Positions 52,224 to 61,497 are shown, counted from the stretch's first letter. The stretch: DNA of 64,000 nt from Rhizobium cauense (GCF_019511525.1 NZ_JAEUAT010000010.1:124001-188000); one strand, 5' to 3'. Made by a program: numbers and translations. Notes: a model not told the origin generated them from the letters alone.

Positions 52224-54383
52224 ATGCTGAACGTAGCGCTCGAGACTTCCAGCAGCACACCGCTGCAGACATTCAAAGCCGCATTCAAATCCGTGGCTGC
52301 GTTCTATGGCCGACCAAGCTCCGACACGGTCCTCTTCTCCGGTCTTCCGGATGAAGTGACCGAGTCGCTTGAGGTCGATGATGTCGAGCGCATGGCCGAG
52401 CGCATCGGCCTGCAGGTGATCAAGCATCAGGAGCGCGAATGCCGCCAGGGCAATTTCGATTGTCCGGCGATCGTCGCGTTTGCGGATGGCAGCGTGTTGC
52501 CTGTGCTCGAGGTCGCCGAGGACGGTTCCTACGTCACGGATATCGTGCCGATCGCCGGCAACGCGATCCGTCTGACACGGGAAGAATTCCTGGCGCTGAA
52601 GCCGCAACTGGCATTCGCCTTCACGCTCTATTACCAGAACGCCTCGGAAGAGGCGCTGGTCGGCAATGCCGTCGAGATCGAGAAGCGTCATTGGCTGGCG
52701 ACGACGCTGGCGCCGTACTGGCGCACCTATGTCCGCGTCATGGTCGCAGCGCTCTTTATCAACCTCATTGCGCTCGGTTCGCCGCTTTTCACGATGAACG
52801 TCTATGACCGGGTGCTGCCAAATAAGGCGATCCCGACGCTCTGGGTCTTGGCCGCCGGCATCTCGCTCGCCTATGTCTTCGACTTCCTCTTGAAGACCGC
52901 GCGCTCGTCGCTCATCGATTATGCCGGGCGCAAGGCGGATCTGCGCCTGTCGCAACTCCTGTTCGACAAGGTGCTCAACTCGACGCTCGCCTCGCGGCCG
53001 ATGTCGACAGGCGAATACGCCAACCGCGTCACACAGTATGAATTCGTTCGCGAATTCTTCACGTCGAACACGATCGGCGTGCTGATCGACAGCCTGTTCG
53101 TCTTCATCTTTCTGGCAGTCATTTATCTGATTGCGGGCTGGCTTGTGGTTATCCCGGCCGTGGCATTCGTGCTGTCTGTCATCATCGGCCTCTATGCACA
53201 GGCAGCGATCGGCAAGCGCATGGCAACTGCCGCCAACGAAGCCTCGCGCCGTCAATCCTTGCTCGTTGAGACCATTTCGACCATCGAAACGCTGAAGAGC
53301 TTGCGTGCCGAAGCGACGATGCTGCGCCGCTGGCAGGAACTCACCAAATATTCGAGCCGCACCAGCGAAGACATCAAGCACATCTCGACGAACGCCATCA
53401 ACATGACGATGTTCATCCAGCAGATGGTGAGCGTCCTGATCGTGATCGCCGGCACCTACGAATTCTCCGAAGGCCGCATTGCCATGGGCGCGATTGTCGC
53501 AACCGTCATGCTGGCAAGCCGCGCCGGCGCACCGCTCGGCCAGATCGCCATGACGCTGGCTCGCTTCCGTCAGGCAACCATGTCGCTTCGCATTCTCGAC
53601 AAGATCATGGAGCAGCCGGACGATCGCCCGTCGACTGTCGGCTTCGTTAACCGCGAGATCACCCGCGGCGCCTTCAGCTTCCAGGATGTGTCCTTCCAGT
53701 ATCCGGGCTCTGACTATCCCGTCATCAACAAGCTGTCGTTTACGGTGCAGCCGGGCGAGCGCATCGGCATTATCGGCCGCATTGGCTCCGGCAAGACGAC
53801 GCTTGGCCGCCTGCTCGACGGGCTCTTTACTCCCTCGGGCGGGCGTGTGCTGATCGACGGCGTCGATATCCGGCAATACCACATGGCGGAGGTTCGCTCA
53901 GCGGTCGCCGTGGCCGGCCAGTCGTCCGATCTGTTCTCGGGAACAGTCAAGGAAAACCTGTTGATCGGGCGCGCCGATGCGACCGATGAGGAGCTTCTCG
54001 AAGTCGCCCGCATGACCGGCGTCGACGAGTTTGTCGGCAACCATCCTCGTGGCTTCGACATGCCGGTCGGGGAGCGCGGCACCAACCTTTCGAGCGGCCA
54101 GAAGCAGGCGTTGACGATTGCGCGCCTGCTGCTCACGAAACCGAAGATCGTATTTCTGGACGAGCCTTCGGGCGCAATGGATCTGGCGACCGAGCGCAAC
54201 CTGATTTCGCGCCTGTCGAAGGCGATCGGCCGCGACACCACGCTTCTGATCGCCACCCATCGATACAGCATGCTCGAGCTCGTCGACCGCCTGATCGTCA
54301 TCGACAAGGGGCGGATCATTGCCGATGGTCCGAAGAATGCGGTCATCGAGGCCATGCAGCGCAAACCGGCGGGGGCGCAGTGA
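52224..54383 (+). CDS. Type I secretion ABC transporter with C39-like domain
   Basis: 719 residues, inner membrane. About 1-145 is a C39-peptidase-like domain without a catalytic Cys-His pair that I can see, as in RTX transporters of the LapB/LssB type. Membrane helices fill about 165-450. The ATPase has Walker A GRIGSGKTT, signature LSSGQKQ, Walker B IVFLDEPSGAMD and the H-loop THRYSM. It binds and exports the RTX adhesin. ATG 52224 is chosen because the upstream ATGs at 52210 and 52216 run into a stop. Its stop overlaps hlyD by one base. Confidence 0.93.
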   Translation: MLNVALETSSSTPLQTFKAAFKSVAAFYGRPSSDTVLFSGLPDEVTESLEVDDVERMAERIGLQVIKHQERECRQGNFDCPAIVAFADGSVLPVLEVAEDGSYVTDIVPIAGNAIRLTREEFLALKPQLAFAFTLYYQNASEEALVGNAVEIEKRHWLATTLAPYWRTYVRVMVAALFINLIALGSPLFTMNVYDRVLPNKAIPTLWVLAAGISLAYVFDFLLKTARSSLIDYAGRKADLRLSQLLFDKVLNSTLASRPMSTGEYANRVTQYEFVREFFTSNTIGVLIDSLFVFIFLAVIYLIAGWLVVIPAVAFVLSVIIGLYAQAAIGKRMATAANEASRRQSLLVETISTIETLKSLRAEATMLRRWQELTKYSSRTSEDIKHISTNAINMTMFIQQMVSVLIVIAGTYEFSEGRIAMGAIVATVMLASRAGAPLGQIAMTLARFRQATMSLRILDKIMEQPDDRPSTVGFVNREITRGAFSFQDVSFQYPGSDYPVINKLSFTVQPGERIGIIGRIGSGKTTLGRLLDGLFTPSGGRVLIDGVDIRQYHMAEVRSAVAVAGQSSDLFSGTVKENLLIGRADATDEELLEVARMTGVDEFVGNHPRGFDMPVGERGTNLSSGQKQALTIARLLLTKPKIVFLDEPSGAMDLATERNLISRLSKAIGRDTTLLIATHRYSMLELVDRLIVIDKGRIIADGPKNAVIEAMQRKPAGAQ

Positions 54384-55678
54384 TGAGCCTCAGCAATCGC
54401 CACGACAATCCTCCACTTCTCGCCCGTGGCATTCTCGCCTTGGTGGCTCTGGTCATTGCGAGCTTCGTAGCCTGGGCGGCAATCGCTGATATCAACGAGA
54501 TCGCCCGCGGCGAGGGCAAGGTCATTCCCGTCTCGAAGACGCAGATCATCCAGTCTTCCGAACCTGGCGTCGTCCAGCAGATCGCCGTCACGCTGGGCCA
54601 AGTCGTTCGCAAGGGCCAGCTGCTCGTTCAGCTCGACAATACGACGACCGCATCCACGCTCGGTGAATCCGTTGCGAAGGCGCGGGCGCTCGGCGCCAAG
54701 GTTGCGCGCCTGAAACTGGAAGAGGCCGGCCAATACGATGTCGCGTTCGTTTGCCCCGAAGAAATCATGTCGGTCGCAAAGGAAGTGTGCGCCAACGAGC
54801 AGCAACTTTTCGCCGCTGATCGGGCGAGTTACCAGAATAAGCTCGGCGTCCTGCAGGAGCGTGTTCGCCAGCGCGAGAACGAACTGAGCGAAGCGCATGC
54901 GAACATCGATCGCCTTGAGCAGAACATCGACGGCGCACAGCGCCAGTACGACCTGCTGTACCCGCTGGCACAGAAGAAGCTGGTCGCCCAGACCGATGTC
55001 TTGAAGACCGAGCGCGACCTCACCGACCAGCAGGGTCAACTCAAGGTCTACCAGGAAAGCATCGACCGCCTGCAGGCCGCCGTGCAGGAGGCCAAGTTGC
55101 AGCTCGGTGATCTTGCCCTTGAGCTGCGCCAGCAGGCCCTGACCGACAAGGCGCAGGCACTGGCCGAGCTTTCGGTCGTCGACGAGACCATCCGCGGCGC
55201 CTCCGACCGCGTCAAGCGCACCGATATCCGCTCGCCGGTTGATGGCATCGTCAACACACTCGAGGTCAACACGATCGGCGCTTATGTCGATCCGGGCCGC
55301 GTCATCGCCGGTATCGTGCCGACCGCCGACACGCTGTTGGTCGAAGCGAAAATTTCGCCGCGCGACGTCGCGTTCGTGCGCCGCGGCCAGCCTGCTGTCG
55401 TCAAGATCACCGCCTACGATTTCTCGATTTTCGGCGGCCTCGAAGGCATCGTCGAGAACATCTCGGCAGACAGTCTCGTGGAGAAGGAAAAGGGCGAGAC
55501 CTACTATCTGGTGCAGGTGAAGACCGACAAATCCGCCCTGGAGCGCGACGGCAAGTCCTATCCGATCATCCCCGGCATGGTTGCCTCGGTCGAGATCATG
55601 ACCGGCAACAAGACGGTGCTCAGCTACCTGATGAAGCCAATCAACAAGGCGCGCAGCGAAGCGCTGACGGAGCGATAG
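54383..55678 (+). CDS. HlyD-family membrane fusion protein
   Basis: 431 residues from ATG 54383; the A of this codon is the last base of the preceding stop. One N-terminal membrane helix (GILALVALVIASFVAWAAIADI), a lipoyl-like segment (GKVIPVSKTQIIQSSEPGVVQQIAVTLGQVVRKGQLL), a long coiled coil (about 90-270) and the HlyD C-terminal beta domain (RTDIRSPVDGIVNTLEVNTIGAYVDPG). It links the ABC transporter to the TolC-type channel. One base separates it from the RHH/PAS gene. Confidence 0.93.
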   Translation: MSLSNRHDNPPLLARGILALVALVIASFVAWAAIADINEIARGEGKVIPVSKTQIIQSSEPGVVQQIAVTLGQVVRKGQLLVQLDNTTTASTLGESVAKARALGAKVARLKLEEAGQYDVAFVCPEEIMSVAKEVCANEQQLFAADRASYQNKLGVLQERVRQRENELSEAHANIDRLEQNIDGAQRQYDLLYPLAQKKLVAQTDVLKTERDLTDQQGQLKVYQESIDRLQAAVQEAKLQLGDLALELRQQALTDKAQALAELSVVDETIRGASDRVKRTDIRSPVDGIVNTLEVNTIGAYVDPGRVIAGIVPTADTLLVEAKISPRDVAFVRRGQPAVVKITAYDFSIFGGLEGIVENISADSLVEKEKGETYYLVQVKTDKSALERDGKSYPIIPGMVASVEIMTGNKTVLSYLMKPINKARSEALTER

Positions 55679-55679
55679 G

Positions 55680-56339
55680 ATGCTGATCGTCAAGCCTGGC
55701 AGCAACGCACTTTCCGAGCTCGAGCCCATCGATGAGCCCCTGCCGGCCATCGGACAGGACGAGATCGAGCCGCGCTTCCGGGCTGTTGTCGGTCGCGGCG
55801 GCGAGCGTCGCGGCATCCGTCTGGAGCGGATCTACTGGGATGGCCTCGGCCGCATGTCGTCAGCCGGCAAGATGAGCACTGCCGACCTCGTTCACTACAC
55901 GGCCTCGCAGATGCCGGAATCCGGCAATCTGGCCTCGTTGCTGCGTGTCCTCAGCTTCAAGTGGGCGCTGCGCCGGCTGGATAGCGTCGAAGACGCCTCG
56001 TCGATGTCAAACGTCAACGCCATCATCCAGGCGTCGCCGTCGCCGACGATCCTGCTGACGCAGGAAAAGAAGATCCAGTTCTTCAACGATCCCTTTCTGA
56101 CGATGCTGCGCCAGCGCCTCCCGATTGGCGATTCGGCGCAGTTGACGAAGAGCCTGAGGTTCTCGATCGACACGCAGATCGACGAGGCCATCGCGACGCT
56201 TTACCGCAACAGGGGCAAGACGCTGAATACCGGCTTCACCATTGCCGTCGGCTCCGCCTCGATGAAGGGGCAGATCAACCTGGCTCTGGCACCAACGCAT
56301 GAGAAGTCGATGCTGATCGGCTACATCTCCCGCTACTAA
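55680..56339 (+). CDS. Ribbon-helix-helix / PAS-like protein in the secretion operon
   Basis: 219 residues. Residues 33-100 match the RHH_4 ribbon-helix-helix family (RLERIYWDGLGRMSSAGKMSTADLVHY, then NLASLLRVLSFKWAL). Residues 112-215 look like a PAS fold (NAIIQASPSPTILLTQEKKIQFFNDPFLTMLR). No membrane segment or signal is visible. It starts one base after the hlyD stop, so it is made together with the transporter. A DNA-binding sensor that tunes adhesin or transporter expression is the simplest reading, but it is inferred. Confidence 0.7.
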   Translation: MLIVKPGSNALSELEPIDEPLPAIGQDEIEPRFRAVVGRGGERRGIRLERIYWDGLGRMSSAGKMSTADLVHYTASQMPESGNLASLLRVLSFKWALRRLDSVEDASSMSNVNAIIQASPSPTILLTQEKKIQFFNDPFLTMLRQRLPIGDSAQLTKSLRFSIDTQIDEAIATLYRNRGKTLNTGFTIAVGSASMKGQINLALAPTHEKSMLIGYISRY

Positions 56340-56507
56340 GGGCAATTTCTGCCATGAAATAGGCGGCTGAAACGCCCAGCTGCTAGCGCAAGTGTGGAAT
56401 CGCACAGAGCCGAGAGCAGTTAGCAATTGATGACGACGTTGCGCCACAAGCGGACGTTGACACTCCTCCCAATTTCAATTCAGGTGAAGCCAAAAGGGGG
56501 AAGAACC

Positions 56508-57173
56508 ATGCCCGGCGAACTAACTATGAGGGTTGTGCGAGAAGATTACGCCCGGCGTGTCAGCGTGTATTCTCGTTCTGACGGGAAGTACGAATATGTC
56601 GAAGAGGTGCTCTCTGAATGGGATAACAGCCCGCCCTCTTGGGTCGGAGAACATACGTCAGGCATCCTCGCTAGCGCCAAGGATGCCATGGCAGAAGCCA
56701 AACAGGTGATAGAATGGATGCGGCTTCCATCGGCGACAAATAGTCGACCCACGGACGTTGACGTGCCACTTCGGAGGTGGCGGCCAGTCGGTGTTGCCGA
56801 GCGGGCCCTTATTACGCACTTGCTCGGGCAGGAGTTTCCTGGACGAGCCGAAATCCTCGAACAACTCAATTCTCTGGAAGTTATGCGGATTGGTTTTGGC
56901 AGCAGCCTAAAGCTTCGCAGTGAAGGGCCGTACGCCGAGGTTAAAGACAGTGACGCTCCGTCCTCGCGGCCGAACGACCGTATTCCCGTTGAAGGATTTT
57001 ATGACGACGTCATTGATGAAACTAAGGGAATGTTGGGTATCGCGGCCCTCGTGAGGCTCGCATTGCATGTGACTGGCGGAGAGCTATCAGAACTTGAAAT
57101 ATACAAAGAGAATGGAAAGCCCATTCTCATCGATCCCTATGAGATTGATCTGTCGAGGGTTCATTTCTACTGA
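56508..57173 (+). CDS. Hypothetical protein, DUF6984-like C-terminus
   Basis: 221 residues from ATG 56508, preceded by GGGGGAAG. The C-terminal half (RPVGVAERALITHLLGQEFPGRAEILEQLNSLEVMRI, ending ELEIYKENGKPI) resembles the DUF6984 family, which occurs near polymorphic toxins. Codon use is less G+C-rich than its neighbours, suggesting transfer. No secretion signal is visible. It interrupts the adhesin-linked set and has no clear partner. The function is unknown. Confidence 0.55.
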   Translation: MPGELTMRVVREDYARRVSVYSRSDGKYEYVEEVLSEWDNSPPSWVGEHTSGILASAKDAMAEAKQVIEWMRLPSATNSRPTDVDVPLRRWRPVGVAERALITHLLGQEFPGRAEILEQLNSLEVMRIGFGSSLKLRSEGPYAEVKDSDAPSSRPNDRIPVEGFYDDVIDETKGMLGIAALVRLALHVTGGELSELEIYKENGKPILIDPYEIDLSRVHFY

Positions 57174-57194
57174 AGGGTCCCATCTACTTTGCGA

Positions 57195-57245
57195 TCAGGG
57201 CTCCGCTGCAACGTCCGCTTCGGGCCGAAAGCAGCCTTCACCGAT
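57195..57245. repeat. Rhizobial intergenic 'NVRFGPKA' repeat
   Basis: The plus strand here translates as CNVRFGPKA, a phrase found again and again in spurious short proteins of Rhizobiales intergenic regions. The core has the inverted arms TTCGG and CCGAA. It is a non-coding repeat copy and lies 3' of two convergent genes. Confidence 0.5.
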
Positions 57246-57287
57246 GACGGCTTTGCGCTGCCAAAAGCGGCTATCGTTTTCAATCTC

Positions 57288-58241
57288 TCAGAAAGCCCCG
57301 CCTTCGCCGGGCGCCACCTTTTCCAGCGGCATTGCCGAAGCCACCTGCTTTGCGCCCGTGCGCGTTCCGTGCAGGTAGCCCTTGCCGTCCGCGATTGAGT
57401 AGAGTGGCACGTAGTCGGGCAGCTTCGTATCGGAGAGAACCTCGTCACGCATGTTGTCCAGGATGAAGCGGTTGCCATTCACCGCGACGGAGAGCACGGC
57501 GTGGTAGAAGCGCCGCTTCTGATCGTAGAGGACGACGACGGACATGTCCTTGAGATCGACGCCGTCAGCGTGCAGGGCCGCCATCTTCAGGATCGCGAAA
57601 TCCTCGCAATCGCCCTGCTGGCGCGAGAGCGTCTCGGCGGGCGTCGCCCAGTAGTCGGCCACCTTGTAGGTATCGATGTCGCGGCTGTAGCGGATCGCAT
57701 GATTGATGGTCACGTTGACCGCGTTCAGCTTGTCGCGGATTGAGGACTGCGTCGTTTTGGTGAAGGCTACCTTGAGCGCGGCCGTGGCCTCGGAGCATTT
57801 GCCGCCGTTGCAGTCGACAGCTGTTCCGTCCGTCATTTCCGCAAGCGACGGTGCGAACTTCTTCAGGGCGACAAGGCGCTTGAAGGGAATGGCGACGGTA
57901 CCGAAAGCAGCGTTGCCTGTCGGTGCGGCAATCGCCGGACGTGCGACGGGCAGTGCCGGCGCCGCGCTCTCCTTTACCCAGCCGGCAGGCTCGGGCAGCG
58001 CGCGGGTCAGCGCAGCAACGTCGATCGTGCCGATCGCGCTTGTTGCCAGGCTGAGGAGGCTGGCGACGCCGCCAAGGGGCAGCGCGCGCACGGTATCAGC
58101 TGCGACGTCGAACGAATGCATCGCGCCTGCCATCTGCTGGGAGGGAAGCGCTGATGCCGACGAAATAGTCGGCCCGAAAGCAAGGGCAAATGCGGAGAAA
58201 GCAAAAGCGGCGATATTGCTTGTTCTTATGCTGCGCTTCAT
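57288..58241 (-). CDS. Periplasmic transglutaminase-like cysteine protease (LapG/BTLCP family)
   Basis: 317 residues with a signal peptide (about 1-32) and a long low-complexity linker up to about 110. The PF06035 core has YWATPAETLSRQQGDCEDFAILK with Cys212, FYHAVLSVAV with His247 and RFILDNM with Asp262. Spacing of the Cys-His-Asp triad is close to that of Pseudomonas LapG (135, 172, 189). The acidic pair after Cys and the Trp before it fit the calcium site of LapG. LapG-type enzymes cut the N-terminus of surface adhesins after a di-alanine motif. It lies 7.6 kb from the adhesin stop. Confidence 0.85.
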   Translation of the reverse strand: MKRSIRTSNIAAFAFSAFALAFGPTISSASALPSQQMAGAMHSFDVAADTVRALPLGGVASLLSLATSAIGTIDVAALTRALPEPAGWVKESAAPALPVARPAIAAPTGNAAFGTVAIPFKRLVALKKFAPSLAEMTDGTAVDCNGGKCSEATAALKVAFTKTTQSSIRDKLNAVNVTINHAIRYSRDIDTYKVADYWATPAETLSRQQGDCEDFAILKMAALHADGVDLKDMSVVVLYDQKRRFYHAVLSVAVNGNRFILDNMRDEVLSDTKLPDYVPLYSIADGKGYLHGTRTGAKQVASAMPLEKVAPGEGGAF

Positions 58242-58469
58242 GGGTCGACGTCTCTCGTTGGCTGTGAGAAACGTACAAAACAGCTATAAAAATCAGGTAT
58301 TTAAGCGTGGATAAGCGGGGTATAAATTATCCGTTCAAAAGAACATAAAAGTTTAGTGTGTCGATCAACCAAGTTTGGGCGAAGGGTTTGCTTTCCGGTG
58401 TTGCCTGTGCAGATATGAAATCCTGCAAAAAGGCCGGAAGCGGCCGTGATTTTGAGAGTGGGGGAGCAG

Positions 58470-59717
58470 GTGACAGTGCAGTCGATCGAGCAGGTGCAAG
58501 GCTCGCATGGTTTACGCTCGGCACGTCAAGTGTCGCCTTCGGAAGGCGTCGGTTCCCTGAAACGCATCAAATCGCTTCTCGCAATGTCGATCGTCGTCGC
58601 CTGCGGGGCGCTCTCGGGTTGCCAATCCGATGTCGATGGCATCGCCAAGAATGCGAAGACCAATGACATCAAGGCACCCTCGACCGAGGTCGAGGAAAGC
58701 TTTGGCGAGACGGGAGCGGAGATAACGCTGCTGCTGTCGAAGGGCGCAACTGGTCTCTATGAGGGGGCTGCGCGCGATGTGCGCGATGGCGCCGGTCTCG
58801 GCGTGGGCGAACTCGGTGGCAATCAGGTTTTTGTGAAGGTCGTTGATGTGGCCGCCGGCGCTCCCGCTGCAGCGGCGGCAGTCACGGCTGCCAAGGCGCG
58901 TGGTTCCGCACTTCTTGTCAGCTATGCCTCGCCCGCCGTCACATCGGCCATCGCTGCCGTTCCCGCTGACCAGCGGCCGCCATTGCTCAATCTGGGCGCA
59001 CCAGTGCCGCCGACATCGGGCAATGTTTATAACTTCGCGTCCGATGAAATTGACAGTGCCGTCGAAGGCGTGCGGGCAGCCGCTGCCGGCGGCCACAAGA
59101 AGGTGCTGGTTTTCGCACAGAGCGATTTTCCGGCCGCAGGCGAGGAGCGATTGGCAAACGCCATCCGTGGTGGCGGCGGCACCTATCTCGGAATTGCCCG
59201 CTACGATCTGACGGATGCATCCGCTTCCGACGCCGTGAAGAGGGCGACGGCCAATCTGCAGAATGCCGACACCGTGCTCGTCCTTGGGAAATCGGTCATC
59301 ACCACGACCATCGCCGGCGCAGTGAAAGCGAGCGGCAAGACGAACGTCACCTTCGTCGGGACCAACGCCTGGCCGCCGCAGACCTACACCGATCCCTCGG
59401 TGGCAGGCGCCGTGATCGCCATGGTCGAGCCCGAAGGCGCGACGATGATCGCCGATCGCTACAAGCGCCACTACAAGCGAACGCTGTCCACCGATGCCGC
59501 TCATGGCTATGATGCGGTGGCGATCGCCTCCGGGATCGTCCGGACCAAGGGGCCTGAAGGCCTGAACGCGCAGAACCTGACGAGCAAGGTCGGCTTCCGC
59601 GGCGTGACCGGTCTCTTCAGGCTGACGCCCGCCGGTACCGTTGAACGCAAGATGAGCCTCTATTCGCTCAGTGGCGGCAAGCTCAATCTGCTCGGCGCCA
59701 CTCCGGCATCGTTCTGA
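58470..59717 (+). CDS. Lipoprotein of the periplasmic-binding (LpoA/Peripla_BP_6-like) type
   Basis: About 415 residues from GTG 58470 (GGGGAG at 58460-58466); GTG 58476 and a longer frame from 58446 are alternatives. A basic stretch and hydrophobic run end in the lipobox ALSGC, though the signal lies about 45 residues inside this frame, so the true start may be further downstream. The body follows the ABC-type periplasmic binding fold (ITLLLSKGATGLYEGAARDVRDGAGLG, GSALLVSYASPAVTSAIAAVP). It could be a ligand sensor or cell-wall regulator; no transport genes are adjacent. Confidence 0.65.
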   Translation: MTVQSIEQVQGSHGLRSARQVSPSEGVGSLKRIKSLLAMSIVVACGALSGCQSDVDGIAKNAKTNDIKAPSTEVEESFGETGAEITLLLSKGATGLYEGAARDVRDGAGLGVGELGGNQVFVKVVDVAAGAPAAAAAVTAAKARGSALLVSYASPAVTSAIAAVPADQRPPLLNLGAPVPPTSGNVYNFASDEIDSAVEGVRAAAAGGHKKVLVFAQSDFPAAGEERLANAIRGGGGTYLGIARYDLTDASASDAVKRATANLQNADTVLVLGKSVITTTIAGAVKASGKTNVTFVGTNAWPPQTYTDPSVAGAVIAMVEPEGATMIADRYKRHYKRTLSTDAAHGYDAVAIASGIVRTKGPEGLNAQNLTSKVGFRGVTGLFRLTPAGTVERKMSLYSLSGGKLNLLGATPASF

Positions 59718-59736
59718 GAGCCTGCACCGCCCAAGT

Positions 59737-61257
59737 CTAAGGCCGCGCCGCCGCGAAGAAGGGCTCGGGGCTTTCTACTTCGATGAGCCGCCGGCGCTCG
59801 ATCTGCCAGAACCGGTTGCCGATGGCGCGCACGAAGCTGCGGTCATGCGAGACGACGAGGCAGCTCGCCTGATGGGCCATGAGTTCGCTTTCCAGCGCTT
59901 CCTGCCCATCGATATCGAGATGGTTCGTGGGCTCGTCGAGCAGGTAGAAGTTCGGTTCCGCCAGCCGCAGGACCAGCATGCCGAGCCGCGCCTTCTGGCC
60001 ACCCGAAAGCCGCCCGACGGGACGCGTCTGCATGTCGATGCTCATGCCGGCGCCCGCCAGCAGCGCCCGAGCCCGCTGGTCGCCGACGTCGAAGCGGCGG
60101 ATGATCGTCTCCATCGGCGTGTCCTTGTCCTTGAGGTCGGCAAGCGCCTGGTCGCTGTAGCCGAGCACCAGCGAGGGAGTGGCCTTGATGCCGTCCTGCG
60201 CCGTCTCGGCATTGCCGATCGCCTTTCGCAGCATCGCGATCAGCCGTGATTTTCCGGCGCCGTTCTCGCCCAGCAGCACGATCCGATCGCCCTGGCAGAT
60301 GAACTGCTTGCCGGTCCGGAAGAGCGGCGCGCCTTCAGGCGTCAGCACCTCGGCATCGTCGAGCGTCACCAGCACCTTGGCGTGCGTGCCACGGTTGGCG
60401 AGCTTGATTGCCCCGGCTGACCGCTCAAGGTGCGCGGGCTTGGCCGCATCCTCCAGCTTCTCGGCGCGTTGCTTGAGCTGCTTGGTCTTGACAACCAGCA
60501 GGTCGCTACCGGAATTGATGCCGATATTGTTGAGCTTCGCCGCCTGCTTGCGCAACTGCTCTGCCGTCTTCATGTCCCGCTCATAGCGTTTCCGGTCGGC
60601 GGCATCCACTTCGTCCAACGCCGCCCGCGCCCGGCTGTAGGGCAGGGAGAAGACCTGCGATTGCTCCGGTCGCAGGAACAGCGTGCGGTTGGTAACGGCA
60701 TCGAGAAAGGCGCGGTCGTGGCTGGAGATGATGGCGGGCACGTCACGCGGCAGGGCGGTCAGCCATTCTTCGAGTGCAGCGATCTTGCCGAGATCGAGGT
60801 GGTTCGTCGGCTCGTCGAGCAGCAGCGCGTCCGGTTCCATCACCCAGGTGCGCGCCAGCATCGCCAGCCGCTGCCAACCGCCGCTGAGTTGACCGACCGG
60901 GCGGCTGCGCAAGGCTTCCGGAACGTCGAGCGAATCGAGCACGATGTCCACGCGCCAGCTTTCGTTCGCCTGCTGATCAGCGGGCAGCACCTGCAGGACG
61001 GCATCGTGGAACGGCGCCTCAAGCAGCTTGGCAGGCACGTCCTGCTCGACATAGCCGATTGTCAGCCCGCGCGAGCGCGTGATGTCGCCGTGCGTTGCCT
61101 CCAGCGCTCCTGAGATGCAACGCAGCAGGGTGGACTTGCCGCGGCCATTGGCTGCAACTAGCCCGAGGCGGTCGCCTGGGTTGATGGCGAGGTCGAGCTT
61201 GGCAAAAAGCGGTGCGCTGAGTGTGACGACGAGATTGCGAATATTGATAAGGGTCAT
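59737..61257 (-). CDS. ABC-F family ATPase
   Basis: 506 residues from the ATG ending at 61257. Two nucleotide-binding domains without membrane segments: Walker A ANGRGKST and signature LSGGWQRLAM with ALLLDEPTNHLD, then GENGAGKSR and LSGGQKARLGM with FYLLDEPTNHLD. The linker (about 215-290) is basic and helical. ABC-F proteins act on the ribosome in translation rescue or antibiotic protection. The subclass cannot be fixed from sequence alone. A short leader ORF is located 165 nt upstream. Confidence 0.88.
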   Translation of the reverse strand: MTLINIRNLVVTLSAPLFAKLDLAINPGDRLGLVAANGRGKSTLLRCISGALEATHGDITRSRGLTIGYVEQDVPAKLLEAPFHDAVLQVLPADQQANESWRVDIVLDSLDVPEALRSRPVGQLSGGWQRLAMLARTWVMEPDALLLDEPTNHLDLGKIAALEEWLTALPRDVPAIISSHDRAFLDAVTNRTLFLRPEQSQVFSLPYSRARAALDEVDAADRKRYERDMKTAEQLRKQAAKLNNIGINSGSDLLVVKTKQLKQRAEKLEDAAKPAHLERSAGAIKLANRGTHAKVLVTLDDAEVLTPEGAPLFRTGKQFICQGDRIVLLGENGAGKSRLIAMLRKAIGNAETAQDGIKATPSLVLGYSDQALADLKDKDTPMETIIRRFDVGDQRARALLAGAGMSIDMQTRPVGRLSGGQKARLGMLVLRLAEPNFYLLDEPTNHLDIDGQEALESELMAHQASCLVVSHDRSFVRAIGNRFWQIERRRLIEVESPEPFFAAARP

Positions 61258-61264
61258 GATCTTG

Positions 61265-61424
61265 CTCTGGTCTTGCCGAGCGATCACACGGGCGAGGGCA
61301 TGCAGCCTTCATCGCGTGCGTGTGCTCAAGCTCGGTGGATGAATAGTTGCAGACGAGCGGAATGCCCGAACTGCTGCCACGAGGGGCAGACCAGGAAGAG
61401 AGTCTTGAGAAACGGTCTCTGGTC
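61265..61424 (-). promoter_or_regulatory. Possible attenuator between leader ORF and ABC-F gene
   Basis: In plus-strand coordinates AGACCAG lies at 61388-61394. It is complementary to CTGGTC at 61419-61424, which overlaps the leader stop, and to CTGGTCT at 61267-61273, just before the ABC-F start. The central segment can therefore pair with either flank, as expected for a switch tied to leader translation. The direction of control is not clear. Confidence 0.35.
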
Positions 61425-61497
61425 AGCCCTGCAAACGCATCTGCGGGGCGTTGACGGGGCCACGCTGCCGGTTGAACCGGAAATAGAAATTTTGCAC
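61423..61497 (-). CDS. Short leader peptide ahead of the ABC-F gene
   Basis: A 24-codon frame with GTG start at 61497 and an excellent AGGAGGG ribosome binding site on the minus strand. It begins MQNFYFRFNRQRG and ends MRLQG. It is rich in aromatic and Arg residues. The next gene on the strand is an ABC-F ATPase; genes of this class are often induced by ribosome stalling on such leaders. Whether it is conserved or translated is not shown. Confidence 0.5.
   Translation of the reverse strand: MQNFYFRFNRQRGPVNAPQMRLQG

Noticed and set aside
52224..52660. N-terminal domain of the secretion ABC protein as an active C39 peptidase
   Set aside because: I do not see the catalytic Cys near the start or the paired His; it fits the inactive C39-like domain of RTX transporters.
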